Assembly (NCBI RefSeq): GCF_001428545.1
Contig: NZ_LMHZ01000012.1
Span: 124,546-188,545, forward strand
DNA: 64,000 nt
From: Noviherbaspirillum sp. Root189
GTDB taxonomy: Bacteria; Pseudomonadota; Gammaproteobacteria; Burkholderiales; Burkholderiaceae_D
Reading direction: 5' to 3'
Shown here: in pieces, positions 56,707 to 64,000 of the stretch
How the letters are laid out: each line of letters starts with the position of its first letter
Numbering within the stretch: the stretch's first letter is position 1
Translations under genes and position numbers: made by a program
Notes under the pieces: generated by a model
The model's database searches: none
Told to the model about the DNA's origin: nothing
The model's input: the letters and a program-made list of their open reading frames with translations, nothing else

Positions 56707-58575
56707 TTAACGCAGGCCGTAACGCACGCCGACAAAGACGTTGGACCCGGCGGTGTTGTAATTCCTTGCCAGCTCATAGTCTTTGTCCAGCACGTTGTTC
56801 CAGCGCCCGAATAACGACCAGTTGGGCGCGAAATCATAGGTCGCGTACAGGTTGAATACGCCATAGCCGCCAAGGCGGTTACGGTTGTTGGTGTCATCGA
56901 AGCGCCTGCCGGAGAAAATCAGCTCGCCGCCGGCCGTCGCCTTGCCGGCGCCATAGTCCAGCGCCAGGGTGCCATGCTTTTTCGCGCGGCGCGCAAGTTG
57001 GCGTCCGGTAGTTTCATCCTGCGGATCTTGCAGGTCGAGCGAACCGCGCAACTTGAAATCACCCAATGCCTGTGTCATTCCCAGGGTCAATCCCGTCAGC
57101 AAGGCCTTGTTGACATTGTAGGAGCAGCCGAAAGGATGGGTTGCCTGTTCCACCGGGCAAACATTGGTATTGACCAGCAGGTCGGTCAGGCGATTACGGT
57201 AATACACGGCACTGTATTGCGATTTTCCGTCGTCGTAGTACAGGCCCGCCTCCGCATTGCGTCCCTTCTCCGGACGGTTGGTGGCAATGCCAAAACCGGG
57301 GAAATACAGATCATTGAATGTGGGCGCACGGAAGCTGGTACCCATGCTGCCGCTGGCGCGCAAGGCGTTGCTCAGCCGGTATCCATACGACAGATTGCCC
57401 GTCGTCCGCGATCCGAACTGTGAATTGTCATCATTGCGAATACTGGCTGCAGCCAGGTGCGCACCACGTTTTAACTGATAGGCCGCCGCGATTGCATTGG
57501 TAGTGCGCGCGCCGATAAGTTCTGTGGTCGTTGAATCGACTTCTTCACGGCGGTGTTCGGCCAGCAATTGCAGCACATCGGTGGTGGCGACCGCGATATT
57601 GTTTTGCCAGCTGACTTGGGTCTGTGTCGTGTCGAACAGTGTGCGGCCAGTGCGCATGTCGGATATGGAACGGTCCTGGGATTGCGACACCTGGAACTGG
57701 CTGTTCCAGTTTTGGGTGATCTGGTTTTTGCTGTACACGCCATAGGTAGCAAGCTTCTGCTTGCTGCGGTCGTCAAACGTTGCGCTGTTATCGAACTGGT
57801 TTTTAAGCTCGCTGTGCAGGAAGGTCAAGCCCAGCTCATGTCCCTTCGCCAGTTGCGTGCTGAACTGTCCGCTGGCACTGTTATTGTCGTAGCCGTCACG
57901 GTCCGGATTAAAGCCAAATGCGCCGCTCTTCGTTGACGAGAACCCGTCCGACTTTTCATGGGATGCGCGCAGCGCGTAGCGGAAGCCTTCCGTCGATCCC
58001 GAGACGCCCGCTTCCAGATTGTAGGTATGGTAGCTGCCGACACCTGCGGACACGGTGGGACTCGGCGGTCCGTCACCCTGTTTGGTAAAAATCTGGATAA
58101 CGCCACCGACGGCATCGGCGCCATACATGGTGCTCAACGGTCCGTAAACGATTTCGATACGATCGATCTGGGACAGCGGGATCGACGACCAGGTCGCGCC
58201 GCCGTTGGTTGAAGAACCAACCCGTACGCCGTCGACAAGAACAATATTCTGCTTGTTGTCGGTTCCACGCAAAAATACGGATGACGTGGCTCCTGGCCCT
58301 CCGTTGCGTACAATTTCCATGCCGCGCTGGCGCTGCAGCAGATCGACCAGCGAGGTACGTCCGGATCTTGCAATGTCTTCGGAAGTAATGACCGCATGAT
58401 CGCTCAATACTTCGGCGGCGATCTGGGGCGTTCTCGTTGCCGTGACGACGACCGATTCGAGTTTTTTTTCTTCAGCGAGCGCGACGCTTGATGCGGAAAA
58501 TGCTGCACAGACGGCGATTGCCATGGCCAACGGCTTTCCAGCTGCCGGAGAGGCCAGGGATACGAATGAATGCAT
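56707..58575 (-). CDS. btuB: TonB-dependent vitamin B12 outer-membrane receptor
   Basis: Carries cobalamin across the outer membrane with TonB energy. It is 622 residues from the ATG at 58575, with a signal peptide (LAMAIAVCAAFSASSVALA). The TonB box region is ESVVVTATRTPQ, the plug domain follows (SLVDLLQRQRGMEIVRNGG, NIVLVDGVRVG, MYGADAVGGVIQIFTK), and a 22-strand barrel ends in a C-terminal aromatic-poor VGVRYGLR. A frame continuing to 58770 runs into the riboswitch and is rejected. It is the first gene of the cobalamin operon, downstream of the riboswitch. Confidence 0.95.
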   Translation of the reverse strand: MHSFVSLASPAAGKPLAMAIAVCAAFSASSVALAEEKKLESVVVTATRTPQIAAEVLSDHAVITSEDIARSGRTSLVDLLQRQRGMEIVRNGGPGATSSVFLRGTDNKQNIVLVDGVRVGSSTNGGATWSSIPLSQIDRIEIVYGPLSTMYGADAVGGVIQIFTKQGDGPPSPTVSAGVGSYHTYNLEAGVSGSTEGFRYALRASHEKSDGFSSTKSGAFGFNPDRDGYDNNSASGQFSTQLAKGHELGLTFLHSELKNQFDNSATFDDRSKQKLATYGVYSKNQITQNWNSQFQVSQSQDRSISDMRTGRTLFDTTQTQVSWQNNIAVATTDVLQLLAEHRREEVDSTTTELIGARTTNAIAAAYQLKRGAHLAAASIRNDDNSQFGSRTTGNLSYGYRLSNALRASGSMGTSFRAPTFNDLYFPGFGIATNRPEKGRNAEAGLYYDDGKSQYSAVYYRNRLTDLLVNTNVCPVEQATHPFGCSYNVNKALLTGLTLGMTQALGDFKLRGSLDLQDPQDETTGRQLARRAKKHGTLALDYGAGKATAGGELIFSGRRFDDTNNRNRLGGYGVFNLYATYDFAPNWSLFGRWNNVLDKDYELARNYNTAGSNVFVGVRYGLR

Positions 58576-58747
58576 GTTGTGATTCCAGTGAATAGACAAC
58601 CGGCCCGCTTCCCCGCAGGCTGGATTGAAAGAAAGCATTCGAACTGGAGTCGATATCGAGAGAGCCCGGTTGGCTTGTCGCGCCTGAGGCGCTATTGCAT
58701 TGCCGGTCTGCGTCGCGACGGTCCCCGTCCGCTTGCTTCCACCTGTT

Positions 58748-58950
58748 CTGGCCGGTATCCGGGCTGGCAAGATGAACCGGTCGACCTTCCCATGCGGACT
58801 GCACAGTGGTACGAAGGACCGTCTGTCACACAGTCACCATGTCGGCTTCTGTCGTGACGCTTGCTTACCGTTGCGGGGGCAGCACACGTTGGCTCTGAAG
58901 AGCATCGTGTTTCCCGTTTAACTGCCTGCATGAATATGCGGGCGGGCACC
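58748..58950 (-). ncRNA. Cobalamin riboswitch upstream of btuB
   Basis: On the minus strand the conserved elements occur in order: GGTGCC at the 5' end, AACGGGAAACACG, the box GCCCCCGCAACGGTAAGC (58863-58880), AGTCCG and GGGAAGG, and the B12 box GCCAGCCCGGATACCGGCC near the 3' end. This is a complete adenosylcobalamin riboswitch. It represses the btu/cob operon when cobalamin is plentiful. About 170 bases separate it from the btuB start, room for an expression platform. Confidence 0.95.
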
Positions 58951-58961
58951 AAAACTTCGCT

Positions 58962-58990
58962 ATTGTAAAGCTTGCAGTAACAGGCGACAA
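58962..58990 (-). promoter_or_regulatory. Predicted promoter of the btuB operon
   Basis: On the minus strand TTGTCG (58985-58990), a 17-base spacer and TACAAT (58962-58967). The start would fall about five bases before the riboswitch. Confidence 0.65.
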
Positions 58991-59096
58991 CAAGCGCAAT
59001 GGAAATTGCACAACACTTGTCTATATGTAACAAACTTACAGCGGTGACCCGTGATGATCAATCAGACAACATTGCGCTGTCGGCAATCAAGCACCA

Positions 59097-59654
59097 TCAA
59101 GGACAATCGAGAATAATCAGTTCTCCGTAACGAATCGTATGTCGAACGCCGCCGGCGTGATGTGCAATGTCGCTCGGCAACGAATGCGAAAGACATTGCT
59201 GTAACAACCGGATCGTTCCTGCGTGGCAAACGACAATCACGTCGGCGATTCCACTGCTGCGCATATCGTCATAAAACCTCCGCACACGCGTAGCGACGTC
59301 AAGTACGCTTTCACCTTTGCCCGGCCGGTAATGCACCACATCGGCCGCCCATGCATCGATTTCGCTGCGCGGTATTGCATCCCATGTGCGCATTTCCCAA
59401 TCGCCGAAATGTATTTCGGCAAGCCGGCTGTCCTGCACTATTTCGGGAGCATGTATCGTCTCAGCAATGGCTTCAGCCAGACCACGGCATCGTCGTAGCG
59501 GGCTGGTAAGAACGGGTACGCCACGCGGCAAGGAAGGCAGAATTGCCTCCGCCACGCGACGGTTCTCCCGCTCGCATATTGCAAGATCGCTGCTGCCGTA
59601 GCAGGTGCCCATATCGACTTCCGGCTTGCCGTGCCGGATGAGATACAGACGCAT
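59097..59654 (-). CDS. cobC: Alpha-ribazole-5'-phosphate phosphatase
   Basis: A histidine phosphatase (185 residues) that dephosphorylates alpha-ribazole phosphate or adenosylcobalamin 5'-phosphate (CobC in Salmonella naming, distinct from the decarboxylase above). LIRHGKPEV holds the catalytic RHG, LTSPLRRCRGLAEAI the second Arg, EIHFGDWEMRTWDAI the acidic partner, and VCHAGTIRLL the second His. It is the last gene of the cobT-cobS unit, two bases after cobS. Confidence 0.93.
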   Translation of the reverse strand: MRLYLIRHGKPEVDMGTCYGSSDLAICERENRRVAEAILPSLPRGVPVLTSPLRRCRGLAEAIAETIHAPEIVQDSRLAEIHFGDWEMRTWDAIPRSEIDAWAADVVHYRPGKGESVLDVATRVRRFYDDMRSSGIADVIVVCHAGTIRLLQQCLSHSLPSDIAHHAGGVRHTIRYGELIILDCP

Positions 59655-59656
59655 GG

Positions 59657-60466
59657 TCAGTGCACCATCGCCAGCAAGGCGAGATAACAGCTTGCTTCGC
59701 TCACCTGCTGGACTGCGCCGAGACAGTCGCCGGTGTAACCACCAAGGCGGCGAATAAATTTACAGGCGAGCCACAACGTCGGAAGAGCACATGCAGCGAT
59801 CGCTGCCAGCAGGCTCTGCCACGGTATCCAGCCTAGCGCAAGCAATACCAGGGCGGGCAGCAATGCGGCGCTTGCCGCAATGACGAACTCTCCGTTTGTC
59901 ATGCGTTGCGCAAGCGGTTTGGCCTTGCCTTCGGTCTTTGCATACGCGAGCCGCCAGATCAGCGATGATGCCGCCAGGCGCGACAAGGGATGCGCGATCA
60001 TTAATGCGGCGAGCACCGACTGCGGCGGCAAATAAGCGAGCGTCGCGCATTTCAGTGCGAGCAGCAATATGATGCCGATCGCACCGTACGCGCCAATGCG
60101 TGAATCCGTCATGATCTCCAGCACGCGCTGACGCGTCATGCCGCCACCGAGTCCATCGCAGGTATCGGCAAATCCGTCTTCGTGGAATGCCCCGGTCAGA
60201 TAGATCCCTGCGATGGTGGAAAGGAGAACTGCGACCGCAGGCGGCAGCAGCAGGCTGGTGAGCCAATACACAGCGGCAGTGACAGCCGCAACCACAATAC
60301 CCACCGCCGGAAAATAGCGGCTGGCGTGATGCAGCCAGTCCGGCTCGAAACCTACCCAGCGCGGAATCGGCAGTCGGGTAAAAAATTGCAGGGCGATGAA
60401 GAACAACCTGACTTGATGCAGGCAGTTCCTCGCGATAGAGAGAGCAGGCGTGACGGAGGGCTGCAT
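59657..60466 (-). CDS. cobS: Adenosylcobinamide-GDP ribazoletransferase (cobalamin synthase)
   Basis: A membrane enzyme of 269 residues that joins adenosylcobinamide-GDP with alpha-ribazole (or its phosphate) in the last assembly step. ALQFFTRLPIPRWVGFEP at the N-terminus, GAFHEDGFADTCDGLGGGMTRQRVLEIMTDSRIGAYG with the acidic metal-binding residues, and five or six membrane segments are typical. It follows cobT by 5 bases. Confidence 0.96.
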   Translation of the reverse strand: MQPSVTPALSIARNCLHQVRLFFIALQFFTRLPIPRWVGFEPDWLHHASRYFPAVGIVVAAVTAAVYWLTSLLLPPAVAVLLSTIAGIYLTGAFHEDGFADTCDGLGGGMTRQRVLEIMTDSRIGAYGAIGIILLLALKCATLAYLPPQSVLAALMIAHPLSRLAASSLIWRLAYAKTEGKAKPLAQRMTNGEFVIAASAALLPALVLLALGWIPWQSLLAAIAACALPTLWLACKFIRRLGGYTGDCLGAVQQVSEASCYLALLAMVH

Positions 60467-60471
60467 AACGT

Positions 60472-61515
60472 TTACGCTTCCTTTTCGCTGACCTGCGCGG
60501 ATGCAAAGGTGGCCATCTCATTGAGGAAATTGACGGCGGAACGCAATAGAGGCAGCGCAAGAGCGCAGCCGCTACCCTCGCCCAGGCGCAGGCCAAGCTG
60601 CAGCAGCGGACGGGCTTTCAAATGGTCGAGCATCTGACTATGCCCGCGTTCATCGGAGCAATGCGAGAATACGCAGTAATCGAGAATGGCCGGTTGCAAC
60701 TTTGCCGCAACCAGTAAAGCGCTGGTAACAATGAAGCCGTCAATCAGCAGCACCATGCGGCGCTCCGCCGCGGCCAGCATCGCACCGACCATCATCGCGA
60801 TTTCAAAACCGCCAAAGGTGGCAAGCACGCTGAGCGCATCGCTGGCGTTCGCGTGCAGTTTTACCGCTTGTTCAATCACATGCAATTTGTGTGCAACGCC
60901 CTCCGCCGACAGGCCTGTGCCTGCACCGACGCATGCATGCAGCGAAACGCCCGTCATCTTGTGCATCAATGCCGCTGCCGAGGTCGTGTTGCCGATGCCC
61001 ATTTCACCGAAGCCGATCACATTGCCTTCGAGCCGGCCAACCAACGCGGCGCCATGCTCCAGCGCTAACGTGCATTGCTCACGGGTCATCGCCGGCGCCT
61101 TTGCAAAGTTGTGCGTACCGTAGGCGACCTTACGATCGATCAAATTAGAGCGCGCGCCGAAGTCGTGATTCACACCAGCATCGACGACCTGCAACGCGCA
61201 GCCATTCTGGCGCGCGAACACATTGATGGCTGCCCCGTTGGCCAGAAAATTCTCGACCATCTGCCAGGTCACGCTTTGGGGGAATGCGGATACGTTTTCC
61301 TCTACCACGCCGTGATCGCCGGCAAACACCACGATGGTCGGAGCGATGAGCCGGGGCGTTACCGTTTGCTGGATCAGGCCGATCTGGTGCGCGAGCGATT
61401 CGAGCATGCCGAGGCTGCCGAGCGGTTTTGTCTTGTTGTTGATCGCGGCATCAAGTTGTGTGGACAGGACGGTATCGACTGTCAATGCGACAGAAGGAAT
61501 GGGCGTAATAGGCAT
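60472..61515 (-). CDS. cobT: Nicotinate-nucleotide-dimethylbenzimidazole phosphoribosyltransferase
   Basis: Activates the lower ligand base by transferring ribose phosphate from nicotinate mononucleotide. The 347 residues show KTKPLGSLGMLESLAHQIG, VFAGDHGVVEENVSAFPQSVT, GEMGIGNTTSAAAL and, near the C-terminus, LGLRLGEGSGCALALPLL with the catalytic Glu. It is the first gene of a three-gene unit and is preceded by its own cobalamin riboswitch. Confidence 0.96.
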   Translation of the reverse strand: MPITPIPSVALTVDTVLSTQLDAAINNKTKPLGSLGMLESLAHQIGLIQQTVTPRLIAPTIVVFAGDHGVVEENVSAFPQSVTWQMVENFLANGAAINVFARQNGCALQVVDAGVNHDFGARSNLIDRKVAYGTHNFAKAPAMTREQCTLALEHGAALVGRLEGNVIGFGEMGIGNTTSAAALMHKMTGVSLHACVGAGTGLSAEGVAHKLHVIEQAVKLHANASDALSVLATFGGFEIAMMVGAMLAAAERRMVLLIDGFIVTSALLVAAKLQPAILDYCVFSHCSDERGHSQMLDHLKARPLLQLGLRLGEGSGCALALPLLRSAVNFLNEMATFASAQVSEKEA

Positions 61516-61602
61516 GTGGCAAACTCTGAATGGGGGATGAAGCCGCAGGAAACCCCGCCTGCATGCGCTGGGTGCATGAACCTGTTCCGCTCATGCACCA
61601 TT

Positions 61603-61826
61603 CCGGCCGGTATCCGGGCTGGCAAGACTGACCGGGCCGCCTTCCCATGCAAACTGCATAGTGGCATCGAGGCCGGCTGCCGTCAGGAGACGACGCTTGC
61701 TTACCGTTGCGGGGGCAGCACACGTTAGGCCGGCAAGTTCAAGAATTCAAGAATTGAACTCTTGGGCGCTTGCGCCGGCGTCGTGTTTCCCGTTTAACTG
61801 CAACCGCGATTGCGGTTGCGGGCACC
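61603..61826 (-). ncRNA. Cobalamin riboswitch upstream of cobT, with an enlarged peripheral stem
   Basis: The same conserved parts as the first riboswitch occur in order on the minus strand: GGTGCC, AACGGGAAACACG, GCCCCCGCAACGGTAAGC (61698-61716), GGGAAGG and GCCAGCCCGGATACCGGCC. Between the AACGGGAA and GCAACGG elements, this copy has a helix about 45 bases longer than the first riboswitch, with GCCGGC arms and an inner GTTCAAGAATTC/GAATTGAAC hairpin. It should control cobT-cobS-cobC. Confidence 0.94.
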
Positions 61827-61837
61827 AGAATGCACGC

Positions 61838-61867
61838 AGTGTAAGCCCCTGCACGACCGCACGTCAA
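61838..61867 (-). promoter_or_regulatory. Predicted promoter of the cobT unit
   Basis: On the minus strand TTGACG (61862-61867), an 18-base spacer and TACACT (61838-61843). The start would lie close to the riboswitch 5' end. Confidence 0.65.
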
Positions 61868-61952
61868 TTCGTCATGCTTGCGCCTGCAATCCCCGTTAAA
61901 CTCTCTCTTTTATCCGCTATACAAGCGGATACTGACCGGATAACTGCAAACG

Positions 61953-62819
61953 ATGAATGCGCCTTCCATGACCGACAGAACCGAATACTACAGCCAGCAG
62001 TACAACGCCCGCGCGTCCATCCCTGACCACCCTTATATCTTCACCCGCTGGTTGAAGGAATCGATGCAGGTCAGGCGCAGCCAGCCGGCACTGTTTGACA
62101 TTACCTATGGCGACGCCAGTGGCGAAAGACTGGACTTCTTTCCGGCCAGCCGCGGGGATGCCCCCTTGCTGGTATTTATTCACGGCGGATGGTGGCGCTC
62201 GCTCGACAAGGCTGACTTTTCCTTTCTCGCCCCAGCCTACGCGCGCGCCGGCTTCAATGTCGCGCTGACCAACTACACCTTGGCGCCGCACGCCTCGATC
62301 GCGGAAATCGTGCAGCAGCAATTGCGTGCCCTCGCCTGGCTTTACCGCAATGCCGACAAGTATGACTTCAACCGGGACCGTATTGTCGTCGCCGGTCATT
62401 CCGCGGGTGCACATCTGGCCGCGATGATGATGGCCGCACACTGGGATATTTATGGAAGTGACTTGCCAGCCAACCTGATCAAGGGCGGCATCCTGATGTC
62501 GGGATTGTACGATCTGGATCCGGTGCGCTATGCGGACTTCGTCAATGTGGACCTCAAGCTGACCGAAGAGGATGTTCCCGTGCTTTCACCAGCTCTCATG
62601 CCACAGCCCAATCCGGCGCCATTTATTACTGCCTATGGGGCGCTGGAATCGGACGAGTTCCGGCGTCAGACCGAGCTGATCGCCAATGCATGGAAGCCGA
62701 ATCATCGCGCCGATGTGCCGCTGCCCGGGCTCAACCACCTTACTATCTGCGATGCCTTTGCCGATACGGACCATCCTTTATATAAAGCCACGCTTGAACT
62801 CTTGACAGAGATTCAATAG
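61953..62819 (+). CDS. Alpha/beta hydrolase, arylformamidase/carboxylesterase-like
   Basis: A 288-residue hydrolase of the BD-FAE/arylformamidase-like group. It has FIHGGWWRSLDK (oxyanion-hole HGGWW), the nucleophile elbow VVAGHSAGAHLAA with Ser near residue 151, an Asp-containing region and the C-terminal His in LPGLNHLTICD. There is no signal peptide. The N-terminus EYYSQQYNARASIPDHPYIF is shared with kynurenine formamidase-like proteins, but no kyn genes are nearby, so the substrate is open. It is divergent from the cobT unit. Confidence 0.87.
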   Translation: MNAPSMTDRTEYYSQQYNARASIPDHPYIFTRWLKESMQVRRSQPALFDITYGDASGERLDFFPASRGDAPLLVFIHGGWWRSLDKADFSFLAPAYARAGFNVALTNYTLAPHASIAEIVQQQLRALAWLYRNADKYDFNRDRIVVAGHSAGAHLAAMMMAAHWDIYGSDLPANLIKGGILMSGLYDLDPVRYADFVNVDLKLTEEDVPVLSPALMPQPNPAPFITAYGALESDEFRRQTELIANAWKPNHRADVPLPGLNHLTICDAFADTDHPLYKATLELLTEIQ

Positions 62820-63143
62820 ACGATAAGGCAACTTGGCGCTCGTCGGGTTTGCCTGACGAATACGCATCGTAACAATCGCAACAGTTTAGGGTGAGTTTAA
62901 GGTTCATCCGGGTTGCCGCAGCATGTTCGTGTTGCGCAGAAGAAATTCGTAGTCGATAATCGTAGTCAATCAGCATGGGAAGTACGCGCGGGCGCCCGTA
63001 TCTGCGCGCTTCCCGGCTGAAGCGTCTTTACCAGGGCGTGCGGCGAATACACGATGGATGTCGGAACAACGATTCCGACATGGCGACCGGTGTTCGACCG
63101 CCGCCGATGATCAGGCTGACTACGAACAAAGGGATGTACCGAT
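62820..63143. other. Gene-free region upstream of cheZ
   Basis: About 320 bases with no recognisable gene. It holds a short direct repeat CGTAGTCGATAATCGTAGTC at 62949-62968 and a purine-rich AAAGGGATG that probably serves as ribosome-binding site for cheZ. I could not identify a convincing sigma28 promoter. Confidence 0.5.
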
Positions 63144-63926
63144 ATGACCGACGCTGCAGATGACCTTGAAGCACTGTTTGACGAAGTAGCCGCGCAACGC
63201 GTAGAAACAGCTGCTCCACCGGCGCCCGCACCTGAATCCGAAATTGTCAGCGAAAGCAGCGAACACGTCACGGAACTGGTTGTTGGCGAGACCGCCACCC
63301 AGGAGCACGACGAAGACCAGTCCGACAAGCCGATGTACGAACGCCTTGGCGGCATCGTGCGCATGCTGCACGATTCGCTCCGTCAGCTCGGCTACGACCG
63401 CTCGTTGTCCGATGTGGCCAGCCAGATTACCGATGCCCAGGGCCGTCTCGAGCACGTCGCTTCGCTGACTGAACAAGCTGCCAACAAGGTGCTTAACACG
63501 GTCGATACCTGCATTCCGGAACAGGAAGCCTTGTCCAAAAAAGCCAGGGACATTGAGGCCCGCTGGGCCATGCTGTTCGACGGCAAGCTGAGCATCGATG
63601 AATTCAAGGCGCTGGCCGGCGATTCCCGTCAGTTTGCCAGCGTTGTCATGGAAGCCACGGAAACCGAAAAGGCTCGTCTGCTGGACATCATGATGGCCCA
63701 GGATTTCCAGGACATCACCGGTCAGCTGATCAAGAAAATCGTCCATATCACCAGCACCGCGGAACGCGAACTGGCGCAGGTGTTGCGCGACAATGCGCCG
63801 CCCGAAGTGAAAGCCGCTATTGCCGCCGCCGAAAGTAAACCGGTCGATCTGATGCAAGGCCCGGCCGCTCCCGGCGTCGCCATGGCACAGGATGATGTGG
63901 ATAGCTTGCTTGCTGATCTGGGGTTC
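63144..63926 (+). CDS. cheZ: Chemotaxis phosphatase CheZ
   Basis: Dephosphorylates CheY-P to end the flagellar-motor signal. The protein is 261 residues including stop-adjacent text to 63929, with a variable acidic N-terminus (about 1-60) and a long helical hairpin. The catalytic helix region is DIMMAQDFQDITGQLIKKIVHI, in which the Gln in QDITGQ inserts into the CheY active site. The C-terminal CheY-binding peptide is DDVDSLLADLGF. Its TAA overlaps the ATG of the next gene by one base. Confidence 0.96.
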
Positions 63927-63928
63927 TA

Positions 63929-64000
63929 ATGGATGACATGCTCAAGGAATTCGTTGTCGAGGCGCTAGACCTGGCAACGAACGTCGAGGAGCACCTGCTC
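63929..64000 (+). CDS. Start of a CheA-like histidine kinase or Hpt-domain protein (partial)
   Basis: An ATG at 63929 overlaps the cheZ stop and opens a frame MDDMLKEFVVEALDLATNVEEHLL that runs off the window. The pattern LKEFVVEALDLATNVE resembles the first helix of an Hpt domain such as begins CheA. Only 24 residues are visible, so the identity is tentative; context (cheZ) supports a chemotaxis kinase. Confidence 0.5.
   Translation, partial: MDDMLKEFVVEALDLATNVEEHLL

Noticed and set aside
63120-63857. A 245-residue minus-strand open frame opposite cheZ
   Set aside because: CheZ on the plus strand has family motifs including the CheY-binding tail; the antisense frame has none.

Overview
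The window looks like a chromosomal segment of a betaproteobacterium, most likely Burkholderiales/Oxalobacteraceae. This is inferred from moderately high GC, the hemCDXY-ppc-lytTR/lytS-argH neighbourhood, darP beside pmbA, a DUF3460 gene fused by overlap to scpA, and an EF-P carrying Arg32 next to earP. No plasmid or phage genes and no CRISPR array were seen. The only clear mobile element is a group II intron.

Layout. 1-8.4 kb: heme genes hemC-hemD-hemX-hemY (minus), ppc (plus), and a LytTR two-component pair (minus). 8.4-11.3 kb: a complete group II intron with an RT-maturase-HNH protein, inserted between the histidine kinase gene and argH. Its 5' boundary is fixed by an IBS1/EBS1 match and its 3' boundary by domains V and VI. 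11.3-20.4 kb: argH, then a dicarboxylate-type uptake region with TRAP permeases dctQ-dctM, two tandem near-identical TRAP binding proteins, and dctA. 20.5-31.6 kb: housekeeping genes pmbA, darP, mog, an esterase, purU, a bactofilin, a medium-chain reductase, a small lipoprotein, efp with its rhamnosyltransferase earP, tRNA-Glu, tRNA-Ala and gltX. 31.8-37.6 kb: metG, a GNAT gene, DUF3460, scpA, panC and a BtuF-like binding protein.

37.9-46.5 kb is the most unusual stretch. It holds a membrane-anchored protein with a degenerate Ser/Thr kinase domain and seven 23-residue MORN repeats, an orphan ParA-type ATPase, and a MukBEF-like condensin operon (mksF-mksE-mksB) that lacks a following mksG/jetD nuclease gene. 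A hemerythrin-domain gene follows.

47.3-61.8 kb is a cobalamin salvage and late-assembly region on the minus strand. Unit 1 (riboswitch, btuB, btuC, btuD, cobO, cbiA, cobP, cbiB/cobD, cobC, btuF, a second BtuF-like protein, cobQ) imports corrinoids, adenosylates them and builds the activated side chain. Unit 2 (riboswitch, cobT, cobS, alpha-ribazole phosphatase) attaches the lower ligand. Each unit starts with a recognisable cobalamin riboswitch preceded by a sigma70-like promoter. No corrin-ring synthesis genes are in the window. 61.9-64 kb: an alpha/beta hydrolase, cheZ, and the start of a CheA-like gene cut by the window edge.
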